In this document: positions 1 through 9,495 of the stretch, piece after piece
Position numbering within the stretch: the first letter of the stretch is position 1
How the letters are laid out: the number at the start of each line of letters is the position of its first letter
From: Pelagomonas calceolata
Lineage: Eukaryota > Sar > Pelagophyceae > Pelagomonadales > Pelagomonadaceae
NCBI GenBank assembly: GCA_918797485.1
Contig: CAKKNE010000003.1
Span: forward strand, 1,240,001 to 1,304,000
DNA length: 64,000 nucleotides
Reading direction: 5' to 3'
The notes under the pieces: generated by a model
What the model saw: only the letters and a program-made list of their open reading frames with translations
Databases searched by the model: none
What the model was told of the DNA's origin: nothing
Translations under genes and position numbers: made by a program

Positions 1-1
1 G

Positions 2-1617
2 TATCAACCAGTCCCGGGCTACCCGCCGCAGCCGCAGTACCCCTACGCGCAGCCCGGGTATGCCTATCCGCCGCAGCAGACGTATGGGGCCGCCCCTGCT
101 TATTACCCGCAGCCCGTGGTACCAGCAGCACCGGTCGCCGCGCCGCCGGCGCCACCCGCGCCTGCCCCAGCACCAGTAGCTGTGGAATTACCAGAGGGAG
201 CCAAAGCCCCCATGAACGTGTTTGTGGGCAAATTACCGTTAGACGTCCACGAATCGTGTGTCGAAGCGCTACTCAAGCAGTGCGGCGGCGTGCTCAAGTG
301 GAAGCGATCGGTCGGTGATAATAATGTTCCCAAGGCGTTTGGGTTTTGCACCTTTAGCGATGCGCAAGGCGCTCTAGCTGCCGTGGAGCTGCTGAATGAA
401 TTCGACTTGAAAGGGCAAAAAATACAAGTGAAGACGGGCCAGAAGGAGCAGGCTATCCTTGATGACTTGATCACGAAGCGGCGCGCTTTGACGTCGGCGG
501 CCACGCAGACGTATTCATCGCCTCCTGGGGGGGTCCAACGGACTCCCGCCGACGAGGAGAAATTATCAAGGCTGCGTACTTTTGTATCGACTATAGATAC
601 GACGAAGCCCGTGCCTGCGGCTGCCCTCGCGTCATTAATGCCGAACGCGCCCGCACCGGGCTCCAAAGAACAAATGATCGCCGAGGAGATGGAGAAGTTC
701 CGCGAGAAACAAGCGCAACGCGACAAGGAGCTCGAGGACGAGCGCCGACGGAAGCTCCAGGCCAAGGTCCAGGAAGCTCAAGCGTTGGAGAAGACCATAA
801 GTGCATCATTGGATTCGGCGAAGAAGCGCACGCTGGGCATGAAGGGTGGTCCCGAAAAGCGGCCGAAGCTCGAGACGCCGGCGGCGGTACGTATTTCCCC
901 TGCTCCCGCCATCGCGTCGACGGCGTGGAGGGCGCCGCCGCCGCCATCGCCGTCGCCGCGGGGCCGCGCCGCGCGAGAGCCAAGCCGTGCTCACGCTACG
1001 CCCCCGTCGCAGACCGCGCTCGCGCCGAACGCGCCCAAGCTCGGCTTCTCGCTTGGCGGCGCGCCGGCGCCGCCGCGGGGCTTCAAGCCCGGGCTGGCTA
1101 CCTCTGCGTTTGGCGCCGAGGAGGCTTCTAAGCCGCGCGTGCTCCAGAAACTCGACGACGACGAGTCCGCGGCGCCAGCGCCCTCTTTATCTGATAATCA
1201 ATCATCCGCGCGCGCGGCCACAGACGAGGATGCCAAAAAGCGCGACCGCGCCATCGCCGAGGCCATCCCGACCGACGCCGACCAGCTCTTCAAGGCCACC
1301 GTGGATTGGGCCGCCGTACGTTCACCGGTGTCCTCTGTATCAACTTGTATCATTGCAACATATAGGTGGAGCGCGCGGGCGTCGTCCAGGCCAAGTTACG
1401 ACCGTGGGTCGCCAAAAAAATCGCCGAGTATCTGGGGGAAGAGGAGCCCACACTGATCAATTACATCTGTTCCTGCTTAGGGCGAAGGGCCAAACCAGAA
1501 GAAATCCGCGACGAGCTCGCACTGGTCTTGGACGAAGACGCGCAGACCATGGTCGTCAAGCTGTGGCGCGTCCTATTGTTCCACGCGGCGAAGGCGGCGC
1601 AGCGCCCCTCTGCGTGA
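2..1617 (+). CDS. RBM25: RBM25-like splicing factor, 5' end outside window
   Basis: Exons are 2-1315 and 1366-1617, with a 50-nt GT-AG intron that starts GTACGT and leaves phase 0. The visible protein opens with a Pro/Tyr/Gln-rich stretch. An RRM follows (about residues 70-145 of the visible part, with MNVFVGKLPLDVHE and GFCTFSDAQGALAAVE), then a charged Arg/Glu helix, and a PWI domain lies across the intron (WAAVERAGVVQAKLRPWVAKK, read over the junction). The RRM-charged-PWI order is that of RBM25, a U1-associated factor that affects 5' splice-site choice in the nucleus. The frame is open from base 2, so the start lies upstream. A 126-nt stretch at 887-1012 starts GTACGT, ends CGCAG and keeps the frame, so it could be a further intron. 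The family call is firm; orthology is inferred. Confidence 0.85.
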
Positions 1618-2149
1618 AAAATATTTTCGCGGGCGTTTTCTCTTACCCTTTCCGGCGTTCCTTCTGGCAGGTCCCGCGGCGGCGGCGAGCGATAGCGGTG
1701 ATCCGGGCGGCGTTGCGCGCTCGGCTGAATGTGTTCTTAACCTAAGACTCTCTAGACTAGGTTGCGCGTCGCGTCGCGCCGGTCCGCTCCTAGAGTTAGT
1801 CCGTCCGCTCCTAGAAGTGGCGGCGAAAAAGCAGCTGCACCTCGTTCTCTGTACGACGATGCTAGGATTAATCCTGTTACCGTGCTACAGAGGCGTACAA
1901 GCTCGTACCTTGTTTCCTAGTGTGTTACAGACCGCTAGCCACTCTTGTCGTCGAGCTTCGCGAGTAGCGAGCTGGTGCAGAGCAGAGCTCGCAAGGAAGA
2001 GCAGTTGCTACTTATAGAAATAGCTGAGCCAGCCGCTCACCGCCTGACGCCATCGCTGCGACGGCATTGATCCATCGCCGCCACAGCAGCACAGAGAGGA
2101 TTTTGCTGCAAAAAACGACCGCCCGGCGAGCAACGTGCCCAGAAGCAGC
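1618..2149. other. intergenic spacer
   Basis: This 532-bp spacer lies between the RBM25-like stop and the GlnRS start. It holds one copy of the CTAG-flanked motif (1917-1938) and a short imperfect direct repeat near 1784 and 1801 (GTCCGCTCCTAGA). A 66-codon frame at 1817-2017 begins with GTG and has no recognisable domain; I do not call it a gene. Confidence 0.5.
1917..1938 (+). promoter_or_regulatory. CTAG-flanked intergenic motif, copy 1
   Basis: Reads CTAGTGTGTTACAG then ACCGCTAG, one change from the consensus. It lies 212 bp upstream of the GlnRS start. The role is inferred from recurrence only. Confidence 0.55.
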
Positions 2150-4234
2150 ATGCTCAAGCGCGCCTGGTGGGCGAAAAGCCCATCATCCAAATGGGTGGGT
2201 ACCGAGAAACCGGAAGAAAAGGACGGCTCGCGCGCACAGTGGGCGCTCGACCGGCGGACCGACCCGTTGTTAGGCCGCACGCTCACGCACTGGCCCGAAG
2301 CATCACAAAGTGGAGGCCCCCAGACCTGCAACAACACCGAGGCATTACTCAAGGAGCACCAAGCGCTCAACGGCAAAGCAATAAGGACAAGGTTCCCACC
2401 GGAGCCCAACGGGTACTTACACTTAGGACATGCCAAGTCCATGAACATGAACTTTTCGCTAGCTTTCGAAAGGCTAGAGGGCGCCGGCGTTACCTGCAAG
2501 CGCGAAACGGTGTTCCGGTACGACGACACGAATCCCGAAGCTGAGACCAAGGAGTTCATCGAGTCGCTCGCGACGGACGTGCAGTGGATGGGCTGGACGC
2601 CCGTCGTAACGACGCATACGTCCGACTATTTTCCCGTCTTCTACGCCATGGCGCTGGAGCTCATCGACAAGGGCAAGGCGTATGTCTGCCACCAGTCGTC
2701 GTCGGAGATCGAGGCGTGTCGCAGTGTAGCCAAAGCTCGAGTGGCGTTGAAGGCCATGCAGGATCCTCCTGCGGAACTCGTAGCCGAAGCGAAATTACAC
2801 GAACCGTCGGCGCACGAGTCACCTTATAGGAATCGAAGTGTAGCAGAAAACCACGCCTTGTTCGAGAAGATGCGCAACGGCACGACAGCGGAAGGCGAGT
2901 GCACGTTGCGACTGAAAATGTACGAGGAGGGCGGGAGTAATTTCAACATGTTCGACCAAGTGGCTTATAGGGTCAAACATCGCGCGCACCCCCACGCGGG
3001 CGACGCGTGGTGCATGTATCCTACTTATGACTACACGCACTGCATCGTGGATGCTTTAGAACATGTGGATTACTCCATCTGTACCTTAGAATTTGAGACG
3101 CGACGCGAATCATATTATTGGGTGCTCGACGCCCTGGACCTGTATCGGCCCAAGGTCTTCGAGATGTCGCGGCTGAACGTGTCCCATGTGGTCCTCTCGA
3201 AGAGAAAACTCACGAAACTCGTAGATACCGGTAAGGTAAGAGGATGGGACGATCCGAGGATGCCGACGATCTCTGGTCTGCGGCGGCGGGGCTACTCGCC
3301 GGCGGCCGTCAACGCGTTCTGTCGGGACGTTGGGGTTACTCGTAATGAGAACTTCATCGAGTACTCGAGGCTGCAACACTTCGCGAGGCAAGACCTCGAG
3401 GAACGCGCCGATCGGAGGATGGCGGTGCGCGAGCCGCTGAAGGTTACTCTGGTTGGCGATGCGTCGTTATTCAGGACGTATGACGCGCCGAACCACCCGA
3501 CCGATGCGTCACGAGGGACGAGACCGCTGACACTTACCAAAGTAGTATACATCGAAGCCTCGGACTTCCGCGAAGTTGATAGTAAGGACTTTTACGGTTT
3601 GGCACTGAACAAGTGGGCTCGCTTGCGTTATTGCGTCTGCCTCAAATGCATTTCTGTGGAGAAGGACGGCATCACGTGCGAAATTTCTGACAAGGTCGAG
3701 AAGGACCCTAGGGGTAAACTGCACTGGGTGTCGTCTGATGCTATGCAGTGTGAGTTGCGGGACTACGACCACCTATTCACGGTAGGAAAAGTCGATGATG
3801 AGAAGTGGGAGTCGCAACTTTCAGAGACGTCACTCGTCGTGCGTGACAAGGCGCTCGTCGAGCGCCTAGAACGGCCTAGTGATGGGACGGCCTTCCAGTT
3901 CGAGCGACTGGGCTTCTACGCCGTGGACCCCGACGCTACCACTGATAGGTTAGTCTTCAACCTCACAGTACCTCTGAAGTCAGGCGCGCCCGTCAAAAAA
4001 GAAGCGGGCGTTTCTCGGAAAGCGCAGCAGGAAGCGGATCGCCTGAAGAAGGAGGCCCTGAAGAAGGTGAAACCTCAAGATTTATTTCGGACCGATGAGT
4101 ATAATGCGTGGGACGCGGACGGCATTCCGACGCACAATAAGGCTGGCGAGCCGTTGTCCAAGTCATTGATCAAGAAGTGCAAGAAGGAGTGGGCCAAGCA
4201 GAAGAAGCTCTACGAGGCCGCGAACAAGGCGTAA
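2150..4234 (+). CDS. glutaminyl-tRNA synthetase
   Basis: This is a 694-residue class I aminoacyl-tRNA synthetase that attaches glutamine to tRNA-Gln in the cytosol. The HIGH-type motif is in PPEPNGYLHLGHAKS (about residues 83-97), followed by the family signature RYDDTNPEAE. The KMSKS-type loop is VVLSKRKL (about residue 345), the form typical of GlnRS. The anticodon-binding beta-barrels follow, and the C-terminus is Lys-rich (KKCKKEWAKQKKLYEAANK), as in eukaryotic GlnRS. The N-terminal appendix is short compared with yeast or animal enzymes. The frame stays open upstream to 2135, but the first ATG is at 2150. There is no intron. The GlnRS/GluRS family is certain, and the Gln specificity rests on the overall motif forms. 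Confidence 0.96.
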   Translation: MLKRAWWAKSPSSKWVGTEKPEEKDGSRAQWALDRRTDPLLGRTLTHWPEASQSGGPQTCNNTEALLKEHQALNGKAIRTRFPPEPNGYLHLGHAKSMNMNFSLAFERLEGAGVTCKRETVFRYDDTNPEAETKEFIESLATDVQWMGWTPVVTTHTSDYFPVFYAMALELIDKGKAYVCHQSSSEIEACRSVAKARVALKAMQDPPAELVAEAKLHEPSAHESPYRNRSVAENHALFEKMRNGTTAEGECTLRLKMYEEGGSNFNMFDQVAYRVKHRAHPHAGDAWCMYPTYDYTHCIVDALEHVDYSICTLEFETRRESYYWVLDALDLYRPKVFEMSRLNVSHVVLSKRKLTKLVDTGKVRGWDDPRMPTISGLRRRGYSPAAVNAFCRDVGVTRNENFIEYSRLQHFARQDLEERADRRMAVREPLKVTLVGDASLFRTYDAPNHPTDASRGTRPLTLTKVVYIEASDFREVDSKDFYGLALNKWARLRYCVCLKCISVEKDGITCEISDKVEKDPRGKLHWVSSDAMQCELRDYDHLFTVGKVDDEKWESQLSETSLVVRDKALVERLERPSDGTAFQFERLGFYAVDPDATTDRLVFNLTVPLKSGAPVKKEAGVSRKAQQEADRLKKEALKKVKPQDLFRTDEYNAWDADGIPTHNKAGEPLSKSLIKKCKKEWAKQKKLYEAANKA

Positions 4235-4526
4235 GATTAGACTAGACCTTGGGTGTGTCGCGAGGCTCCCTAGAAGTTGAGTGCGGGTTTCTCCGCGCCT
4301 ACGACTATCCTTAAGATCCCTCGTGTCATCGAACGCTCGCAATGCAGAGCTGCCTATTATCCCCCCCTTTCACTCGTCGCGGGGCTGGCCTGGCAACGGG
4401 CGCTCGGCAGCGTTGCGCAAAGAGGCGACCGTCGACGCCGTCCGAGCGGGGTCATTGCTGCCCGGCGTCGCACCCGGACGCTGCGCGCCGCGCGCGAACC
4501 GTCGCGTGCGGTGCTGAACAGGACAG

Positions 4527-6008
4527 ATGCGGGCAGCCCCGGCCTACTCCAAGCCCACGGCGGCCGCCCAGAGGAAGCGCGGCCCGCGGCCACGGCCGAG
4601 GCCGAGGAGTGGCCGCCCATTAGAAGCCGCGGACGCGCCGGTCATCAACGGTTTGTTCGCGCATGGCCGCGGCGACTCGCGCCAGGCGACGCCGCCCGAG
4701 AAGGAAAATCGACGGGGCGACGATGTGTTTATGGCCCAGGCCGAGCTGCGGGCGCTCGAGGCGCTGAACGCAAAGCTGCAAGAGGACCTCATCAAGCTGG
4801 AAGAGCTAAACCAAACTTTAGAAATTGAGAAGTCCGAGGCCGTCTCGCAACAACAAGCCACCGAAAAGAAGGTGCGGAGGCTCGAGCTCGAGTTGCGCGA
4901 CGGGAGGCGCGACTTCGAGAAGGCGGAACATGATGCAGAAGAGCGAGAGCGCGAAGCTCGACGGTGCCGCGATAGTGAGAAGGTCGCCGTGAATGAGGCG
5001 GAAGAATTAAGACGGGAAGTGGCCGATCTGACGGAGCGGAATCAACGGTCCGAGGAGGTCATCGAGCAGCTGAGGGTCGCGGAGAACAACGCTCGTGTTC
5101 AAGCCGAGAACGAGAACAAGCGCGCCGACCACGCGGAGCGGCAGCTCGTCGAGATCCACGAGGCCTTCGAGGGCGAGAAACTGCGGTTGCGGGACGAGAA
5201 TAATCAGTTGGCCGAGGACGTGGCCACGGAGCGCGAGTGGCGCGAGGCGGCTCAAGCTGAATTAGACGATCTTAAGGCCCAGCAACCACTCGATCAAGAG
5301 GACGACGAGGAGGACTTCGCCCCGGACTTCGTGCCGCCGTCCGTCGTACAAAGGGCAGAGCCGCCGAAGCAGGCGCCGAGGGTAGTGGGCGGCTTCGGCT
5401 ATAAGAAGACGGCCGTGAAAAGGCCGGGCAACAAGCCCGACGGCGCACCGTCCGATCAAGTGACGCCCCAGGCCGTGACGGCGTCGGACTGGAAGCGGCG
5501 GTGGCGCGAGGAGAAGAGACGCGCCGACGTCTTGCACTCCCAACTCGCGAAAGTGCGAGAGCAATGTAATGACGCCGAGAAGGCGCGCGATGAACTCCAA
5601 GGGAGTTTGGAGAGAGCCAAGAGCGCCGTGCGCTTCGAAAGACATCGGGCCCAGCGCGCCAAGGGGTCGGTGCTGCCGAAGCGCGCGGCCAAGGTCGTGT
5701 CCCGGGCGTCGCCCGAGCCGCCCCGGTCCGTGAAGAAGGCGTCGGCGAAGAAGGCGCCTGCGACCAAAAAGGTGGCCGCGGTCCGGCCCGCGACGCCCGG
5801 GAGCTGGGAGTCTGAAGAAAGCGAAGACGACGCGCCCGTGTTTTTGAGGGACGACTCGGACGACGATTCCGACGACGGCGTCCCTATGTTTTTACGGGAG
5901 GACGACGCGATCGACTCGGCCGTGCGGCGGAACTACGACTACGTTCCTGAATTAGGGAATCGGAAGGTGCCGCCGAAGGGGAAGTTCCTGCCGCTGGGTG
6001 ATGACTAA
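4527..6008 (+). CDS. coiled-coil protein of unknown function
   Basis: A 493-residue protein I do not recognise. Residues about 1-65 are basic and Pro/Arg-rich. Residues about 68-255 form a long heptad-type coiled coil rich in Glu, Leu, Arg and Gln. After an acidic hinge (DQEDDEEDFAPDF) a second, shorter coiled coil follows (about 320-375), then a Lys/Ala/Pro-rich linker and an acidic tail with DDSDDDSDDG. There is no membrane segment or catalytic motif. It could be a cytoskeletal, centrosomal or chromatin scaffold, but nothing in the sequence decides. The ATG at 4527 is the first in frame. The real start could be internal, near the Met at codon 69 that opens the coiled coil. Confidence 0.75.
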   Translation: MRAAPAYSKPTAAAQRKRGPRPRPRPRSGRPLEAADAPVINGLFAHGRGDSRQATPPEKENRRGDDVFMAQAELRALEALNAKLQEDLIKLEELNQTLEIEKSEAVSQQQATEKKVRRLELELRDGRRDFEKAEHDAEEREREARRCRDSEKVAVNEAEELRREVADLTERNQRSEEVIEQLRVAENNARVQAENENKRADHAERQLVEIHEAFEGEKLRLRDENNQLAEDVATEREWREAAQAELDDLKAQQPLDQEDDEEDFAPDFVPPSVVQRAEPPKQAPRVVGGFGYKKTAVKRPGNKPDGAPSDQVTPQAVTASDWKRRWREEKRRADVLHSQLAKVREQCNDAEKARDELQGSLERAKSAVRFERHRAQRAKGSVLPKRAAKVVSRASPEPPRSVKKASAKKAPATKKVAAVRPATPGSWESEESEDDAPVFLRDDSDDDSDDGVPMFLREDDAIDSAVRRNYDYVPELGNRKVPPKGKFLPLGDD

Positions 6009-6091
6009 GGGTGTTTGCGCTTATTTCTGTGACGGTGCTGGTTGATATTGTTACGGTGCTAGGACTAGTGGGCGGCGCCGGAAATCATTAG

Positions 6092-6111
6092 CTAGCGGTG
6101 TAAGGCACTAG
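6092..6111 (-). promoter_or_regulatory. CTAG-flanked intergenic motif, copy 2
   Basis: Reverse orientation and two bases shorter than the consensus in the centre. It lies 152 bp upstream of the fatty acid hydroxylase-family start. Confidence 0.5.
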
Positions 6112-6263
6112 AAAGCATAGAAAAACGTCATACGTGTAACGGTTAAAGCACGGCACCAGCGGCGCCCCGGACAGCCGTGCTCTCGGGACGTGGCAACACA
6201 CGACTGATCTACAAGCCTGCGCAATTTGGGGCGTAACGAGCCGCTGCGACCGGAGATCTAGCC

Positions 6264-7436
6264 ATGTGCCGCCCGCCCCAGCCCAGTGAGCTGGTCGCCG
6301 ACGCCGCCAGGGACGCCGCCGCGCCCGCGACCGCCGCCAAGGACGCCGCCACCACAATAAAGGAGGAGCCGCTCCCCTACGCCCGCACGGAGCACAACAA
6401 GCACTTTGGAGTTACGGAGGAGCAGCAGGGGCTCATCCTGCTCGTCGGTTTACTAATAGCGGGCTTCGCCACGACGCGCTTCGATTCAGTAAATACGACG
6501 GTCCGCCTGCGGGACATTGGGATACTGTACCTCCTGTCGTATATTGTGAGGAGCATCTACAACCCTTACCTCGAGTGGGCCTATCACACGTACCCAGAAA
6601 GACGCATCCAGAAGGACTCGCGCCCATCACAGTACCGGGACGAGACGCAGCGCACCGAAGATGAATTGGCCTTGATCGAGTGGCACGACCGCCTCACGGG
6701 GCTGTCCACGTTCTGTTTGTTGGTGGGGTGCTACGTGTACGGTGGGCATTTGCTCTACCCGACCGTCACCGTGCCGGAGCAGTACGCGGACCGTCCTTAT
6801 GTGTATTGGTTCGTACGGACCATAGCGCATCATTATTGTTTTTCGTTCGGGATGTACTGGGCGCACCGCTACTTACACGTCAATAAATTCCTCTGGCGCC
6901 ACGTCCATTCGTTACATCATTTCGCGAAGACGCCTTTAGCGAGGACGACCTACATGGACCACTGGGCCGACAACTTCTTTAACGCTTTTATATGTGAAGT
7001 GTGTGCCCCTATCATCGTGCCGCTGCCGTTTCCCGTGCTCGTCGCGTCGCGGCTGTTCCGCATCTGCGAATCGTTGGAGAAGCACTCGGGTCTCGCGGGC
7101 GGTTTTAATATCGTGCACACGGCCCAACGACTACTCCCCTTCGCCCAGATGCCGCACCACCACGACTGGCACCACGAAGGCCACTGCGGGTCGAATTATA
7201 CGTTCGCGTCGCTGGGCGGCCTGTGGGACGTGTTATTTAATTCGCGCCACCACGGCCGGAGCAACGGCTACGCGGAGTGCGCGGCGACGCGCGACGACAA
7301 CTACCGCATCGAGCGCCAGCTCAAGCCGTCGTTCCGGGCCAAGGGCATGGGTTGGGACCACCCGCTGATCACGCCGCAGCCGCTCCTCGCGTACTTTTTG
7401 CTCACGGTGCACTGCGCGACGCACACGCACTTCTAG
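6264..7436 (+). CDS. fatty acid hydroxylase / sterol desaturase family membrane protein
   Basis: A 390-residue membrane protein with the His clusters of the di-iron fatty acid hydroxylase superfamily: HRYLH (about residue 200), HSLHH (about 213) and HDWHH (about 295) with nearby extra His. Hydrophobic segments at about 55-72, 78-95, 145-165 and 245-265 fit an endoplasmic-reticulum enzyme with cytosolic metal ligands. Family members use O2 to hydroxylate or desaturate sterol, sphingoid or fatty-acyl chains. The substrate cannot be read here. The N-terminus is Ala/Asp-rich with no clear signal peptide, and the protein ends with a hydrophobic stretch and THTHF. There is no intron. Confidence 0.9.
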   Translation: MCRPPQPSELVADAARDAAAPATAAKDAATTIKEEPLPYARTEHNKHFGVTEEQQGLILLVGLLIAGFATTRFDSVNTTVRLRDIGILYLLSYIVRSIYNPYLEWAYHTYPERRIQKDSRPSQYRDETQRTEDELALIEWHDRLTGLSTFCLLVGCYVYGGHLLYPTVTVPEQYADRPYVYWFVRTIAHHYCFSFGMYWAHRYLHVNKFLWRHVHSLHHFAKTPLARTTYMDHWADNFFNAFICEVCAPIIVPLPFPVLVASRLFRICESLEKHSGLAGGFNIVHTAQRLLPFAQMPHHHDWHHEGHCGSNYTFASLGGLWDVLFNSRHHGRSNGYAECAATRDDNYRIERQLKPSFRAKGMGWDHPLITPQPLLAYFLLTVHCATHTHF

Positions 7437-7601
7437 ATCCTCCTGACGGTGCGACGCACACTCACTCTTAGCCCCTCCGCGCTCGGGCGCGTCACGCGCC
7501 GCCCGCCGCGGAGGTATACCCCCCTGACGATAGATTCCTCGGAGGTAACATTCGAAATCAGAAAACTTAGTGGTAGGGGGAAACGACGACAACAAGCATG
7601 A

Positions 7602-8966
7602 TCAGGAGAACTCCCGGCCCGGGAACAGCGACGGCGCCACGCACGTCCAGATATAGAGCAACCCGGCGACCCACTGCGACGCCGCAATGATCCACATCGC
7701 GACCTGGCCGGCGGACGGCGCGGCTGCATTTCCCGCCTTCTCGAGCGAGCCCCAGTTTGTCAGGACCATCGCGAGGTACATGGACATCAGCGCCATCACC
7801 ACATTAAAGGACAGGACCTCGGCCGGCGTTTTTTGACTGATGGGCGTGTCGTCGTCCGACTGGCTCTCGACGCTCTCCGCCGTCCGCGTGGCGTCGTAGT
7901 CATCCGTAGCTTCTGCGGTCGGTTTTCCTCTTTGGTCTAATTGACCAGTAAGCATCTTCTGCATCGTGTCGCCGCCAGGGGCATTATCTGATGTACTACG
8001 GCCGTCCTGGAGGTACTTGACACTGGCCGACGCGGAGTACACAGAGTATGCTAACGCTATCAACGTCACGAACAACCCCACAAACACGGACACCCAGTCG
8101 TCGCCCTTTCGATGGAAGGCGTTGCACCTTTCTACTGGATTTGCTGCGACGGCTGAGGATGCGAGGTAGACGAGATAGACCGCGACCACTGATGATGTCA
8201 GTAGGTTGGCATCTTTACTGACGAATAGTTGTGATAAAGTAGCGAACACCACCAGTATCAAAGTTATCGACAGTATGGTGTCCGGGGCGGGGCAGTCTCC
8301 ACGGACAGCTGGGGAGGAGAAATAGGTGAATAACAAAGCTATTCCGACAATAGCCGCCACGTATAGTATCAGTGCTCCGACAAGTAACGCTACTAGGGGC
8401 GACGGGTAGCCGCACCACAAATCAACATCTTCCTCCGCTATCGCCACTAGTGAATCATTCGCCCAGTAAGCAAGATCAATAAGTAGAATCTGCTGCAGGA
8501 TCACAAAGATGAAGCCCCCGAACCGCGCGACCCACACATATCCCTCCAGACCAAACACCGGGTTCGGAATTAGTAATGAAATACAGAGTAGTAAGATCCA
8601 TCCGAAGAGCTTCGCGACCCACCTCCGATCGTGAAACGACGGGTCCAGCCACGACACCGTAGCGTTGCTGATGAAGAAAAAAGCTGTACAACATGAGACT
8701 CTGTACACCGCGGCGGCGCCTTTGCAGGCATTTGTGTCGCAGCCTTGGTTGAAGGCATAATAATCTAAATGGCGCACCGGTAGATAATACTGCCCTATGA
8801 GCGAGAACACGATAGCCAGGATCATGACCCACATGCTGCCGACGCGGCCCGCGTCGGGGTTCACGTGGCCTTCTTTAGTCTTAGTGCCGCAGGCGCAGCA
8901 CGCTCTACAAACGCCCTCGCAGCAGGCGCAGGCCGCGCAGCAGGCGAGCGAGGCGACGCAGCCCAT
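7602..8966 (-). CDS. Serinc (TDE1) family membrane protein
   Basis: A 454-residue protein with about ten to eleven hydrophobic segments. It has the family layout: a Cys-rich N-terminus (MGCVASLACCAACACCEGVC) likely to be palmitoylated, then repeated membrane helices, an acidic hydrophilic loop (about 345-385 with DDYDATRTAESVESQSDDD), and a final pair of helices ending in a W-rich segment. Serinc proteins sit in ER, Golgi and plasma membrane and act as lipid scramblases; their original name reflects serine incorporation into membrane lipids. The stop faces the stop of the hydroxylase gene across 165 bp. There is no intron. Confidence 0.88.
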   Translation of the reverse strand: MGCVASLACCAACACCEGVCRACCACGTKTKEGHVNPDAGRVGSMWVMILAIVFSLIGQYYLPVRHLDYYAFNQGCDTNACKGAAAVYRVSCCTAFFFISNATVSWLDPSFHDRRWVAKLFGWILLLCISLLIPNPVFGLEGYVWVARFGGFIFVILQQILLIDLAYWANDSLVAIAEEDVDLWCGYPSPLVALLVGALILYVAAIVGIALLFTYFSSPAVRGDCPAPDTILSITLILVVFATLSQLFVSKDANLLTSSVVAVYLVYLASSAVAANPVERCNAFHRKGDDWVSVFVGLFVTLIALAYSVYSASASVKYLQDGRSTSDNAPGGDTMQKMLTGQLDQRGKPTAEATDDYDATRTAESVESQSDDDTPISQKTPAEVLSFNVVMALMSMYLAMVLTNWGSLEKAGNAAAPSAGQVAMWIIAASQWVAGLLYIWTCVAPSLFPGREFS

Positions 8967-9495
8967 TTTTTTTTTGTGTTGTCTGGAGAGCGCGCTTTGT
9001 GTCTACTTGTTGTGCGCGTCGAAGGCGTAATACAAGCTAGGATTCACTCGGTATGTATGACAGCTCTCTGATTTCGATCACTGATGATCGATAACAATCT
9101 AGAATATAAAAACAGCGTCGTCTATTTGCTTTGTGCTGTGCTTTTGCCAGGAGCATAAAATTTTAGAACGCACGACGACTCGTCCGCTGCGCGTCCAAAG
9201 AGTCCTCTGAGAGGTGCTGAATGTACATTTTTGTCGGACGGTAGCCTCGAACCCCGTACCCAACATTTACAAATCGCGTGCTGGGCGGAGGGAAACGCGC
9301 GGACTGCGAGGACCGCAGCACTGGGCGCCGGCTCGAGCCAGCAGGGACTTGCCTCCCGTCCAAATCTTGGGTTGCCCGCGGGCGCGCCCGTGCCGCCCGG
9401 AGGGAGTGGCACCCAAGCCCGGATTGGGGCTGCCGGAGCGGCCGAGGACCGCGACGTAATTAGCCTGAGCCTGAGGACGACGAAGGAGGGACAAG
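8967..9495. other. divergent promoter region without the CTAG motif
   Basis: A 529-bp spacer between the divergent Serinc and IFT121 starts. It has a TATA-like run (TATAAAAA, 9105-9112) but no clear copy of the CTAG-flanked motif, unlike most divergent spacers here. Small frames in it show no domain. Confidence 0.5.

Noticed and set aside
1817-2017. 66-codon frame upstream of GlnRS
   Set aside because: It begins with GTG, has no domain, overlaps a CTAG-flanked motif and ends in a promoter-like spacer.
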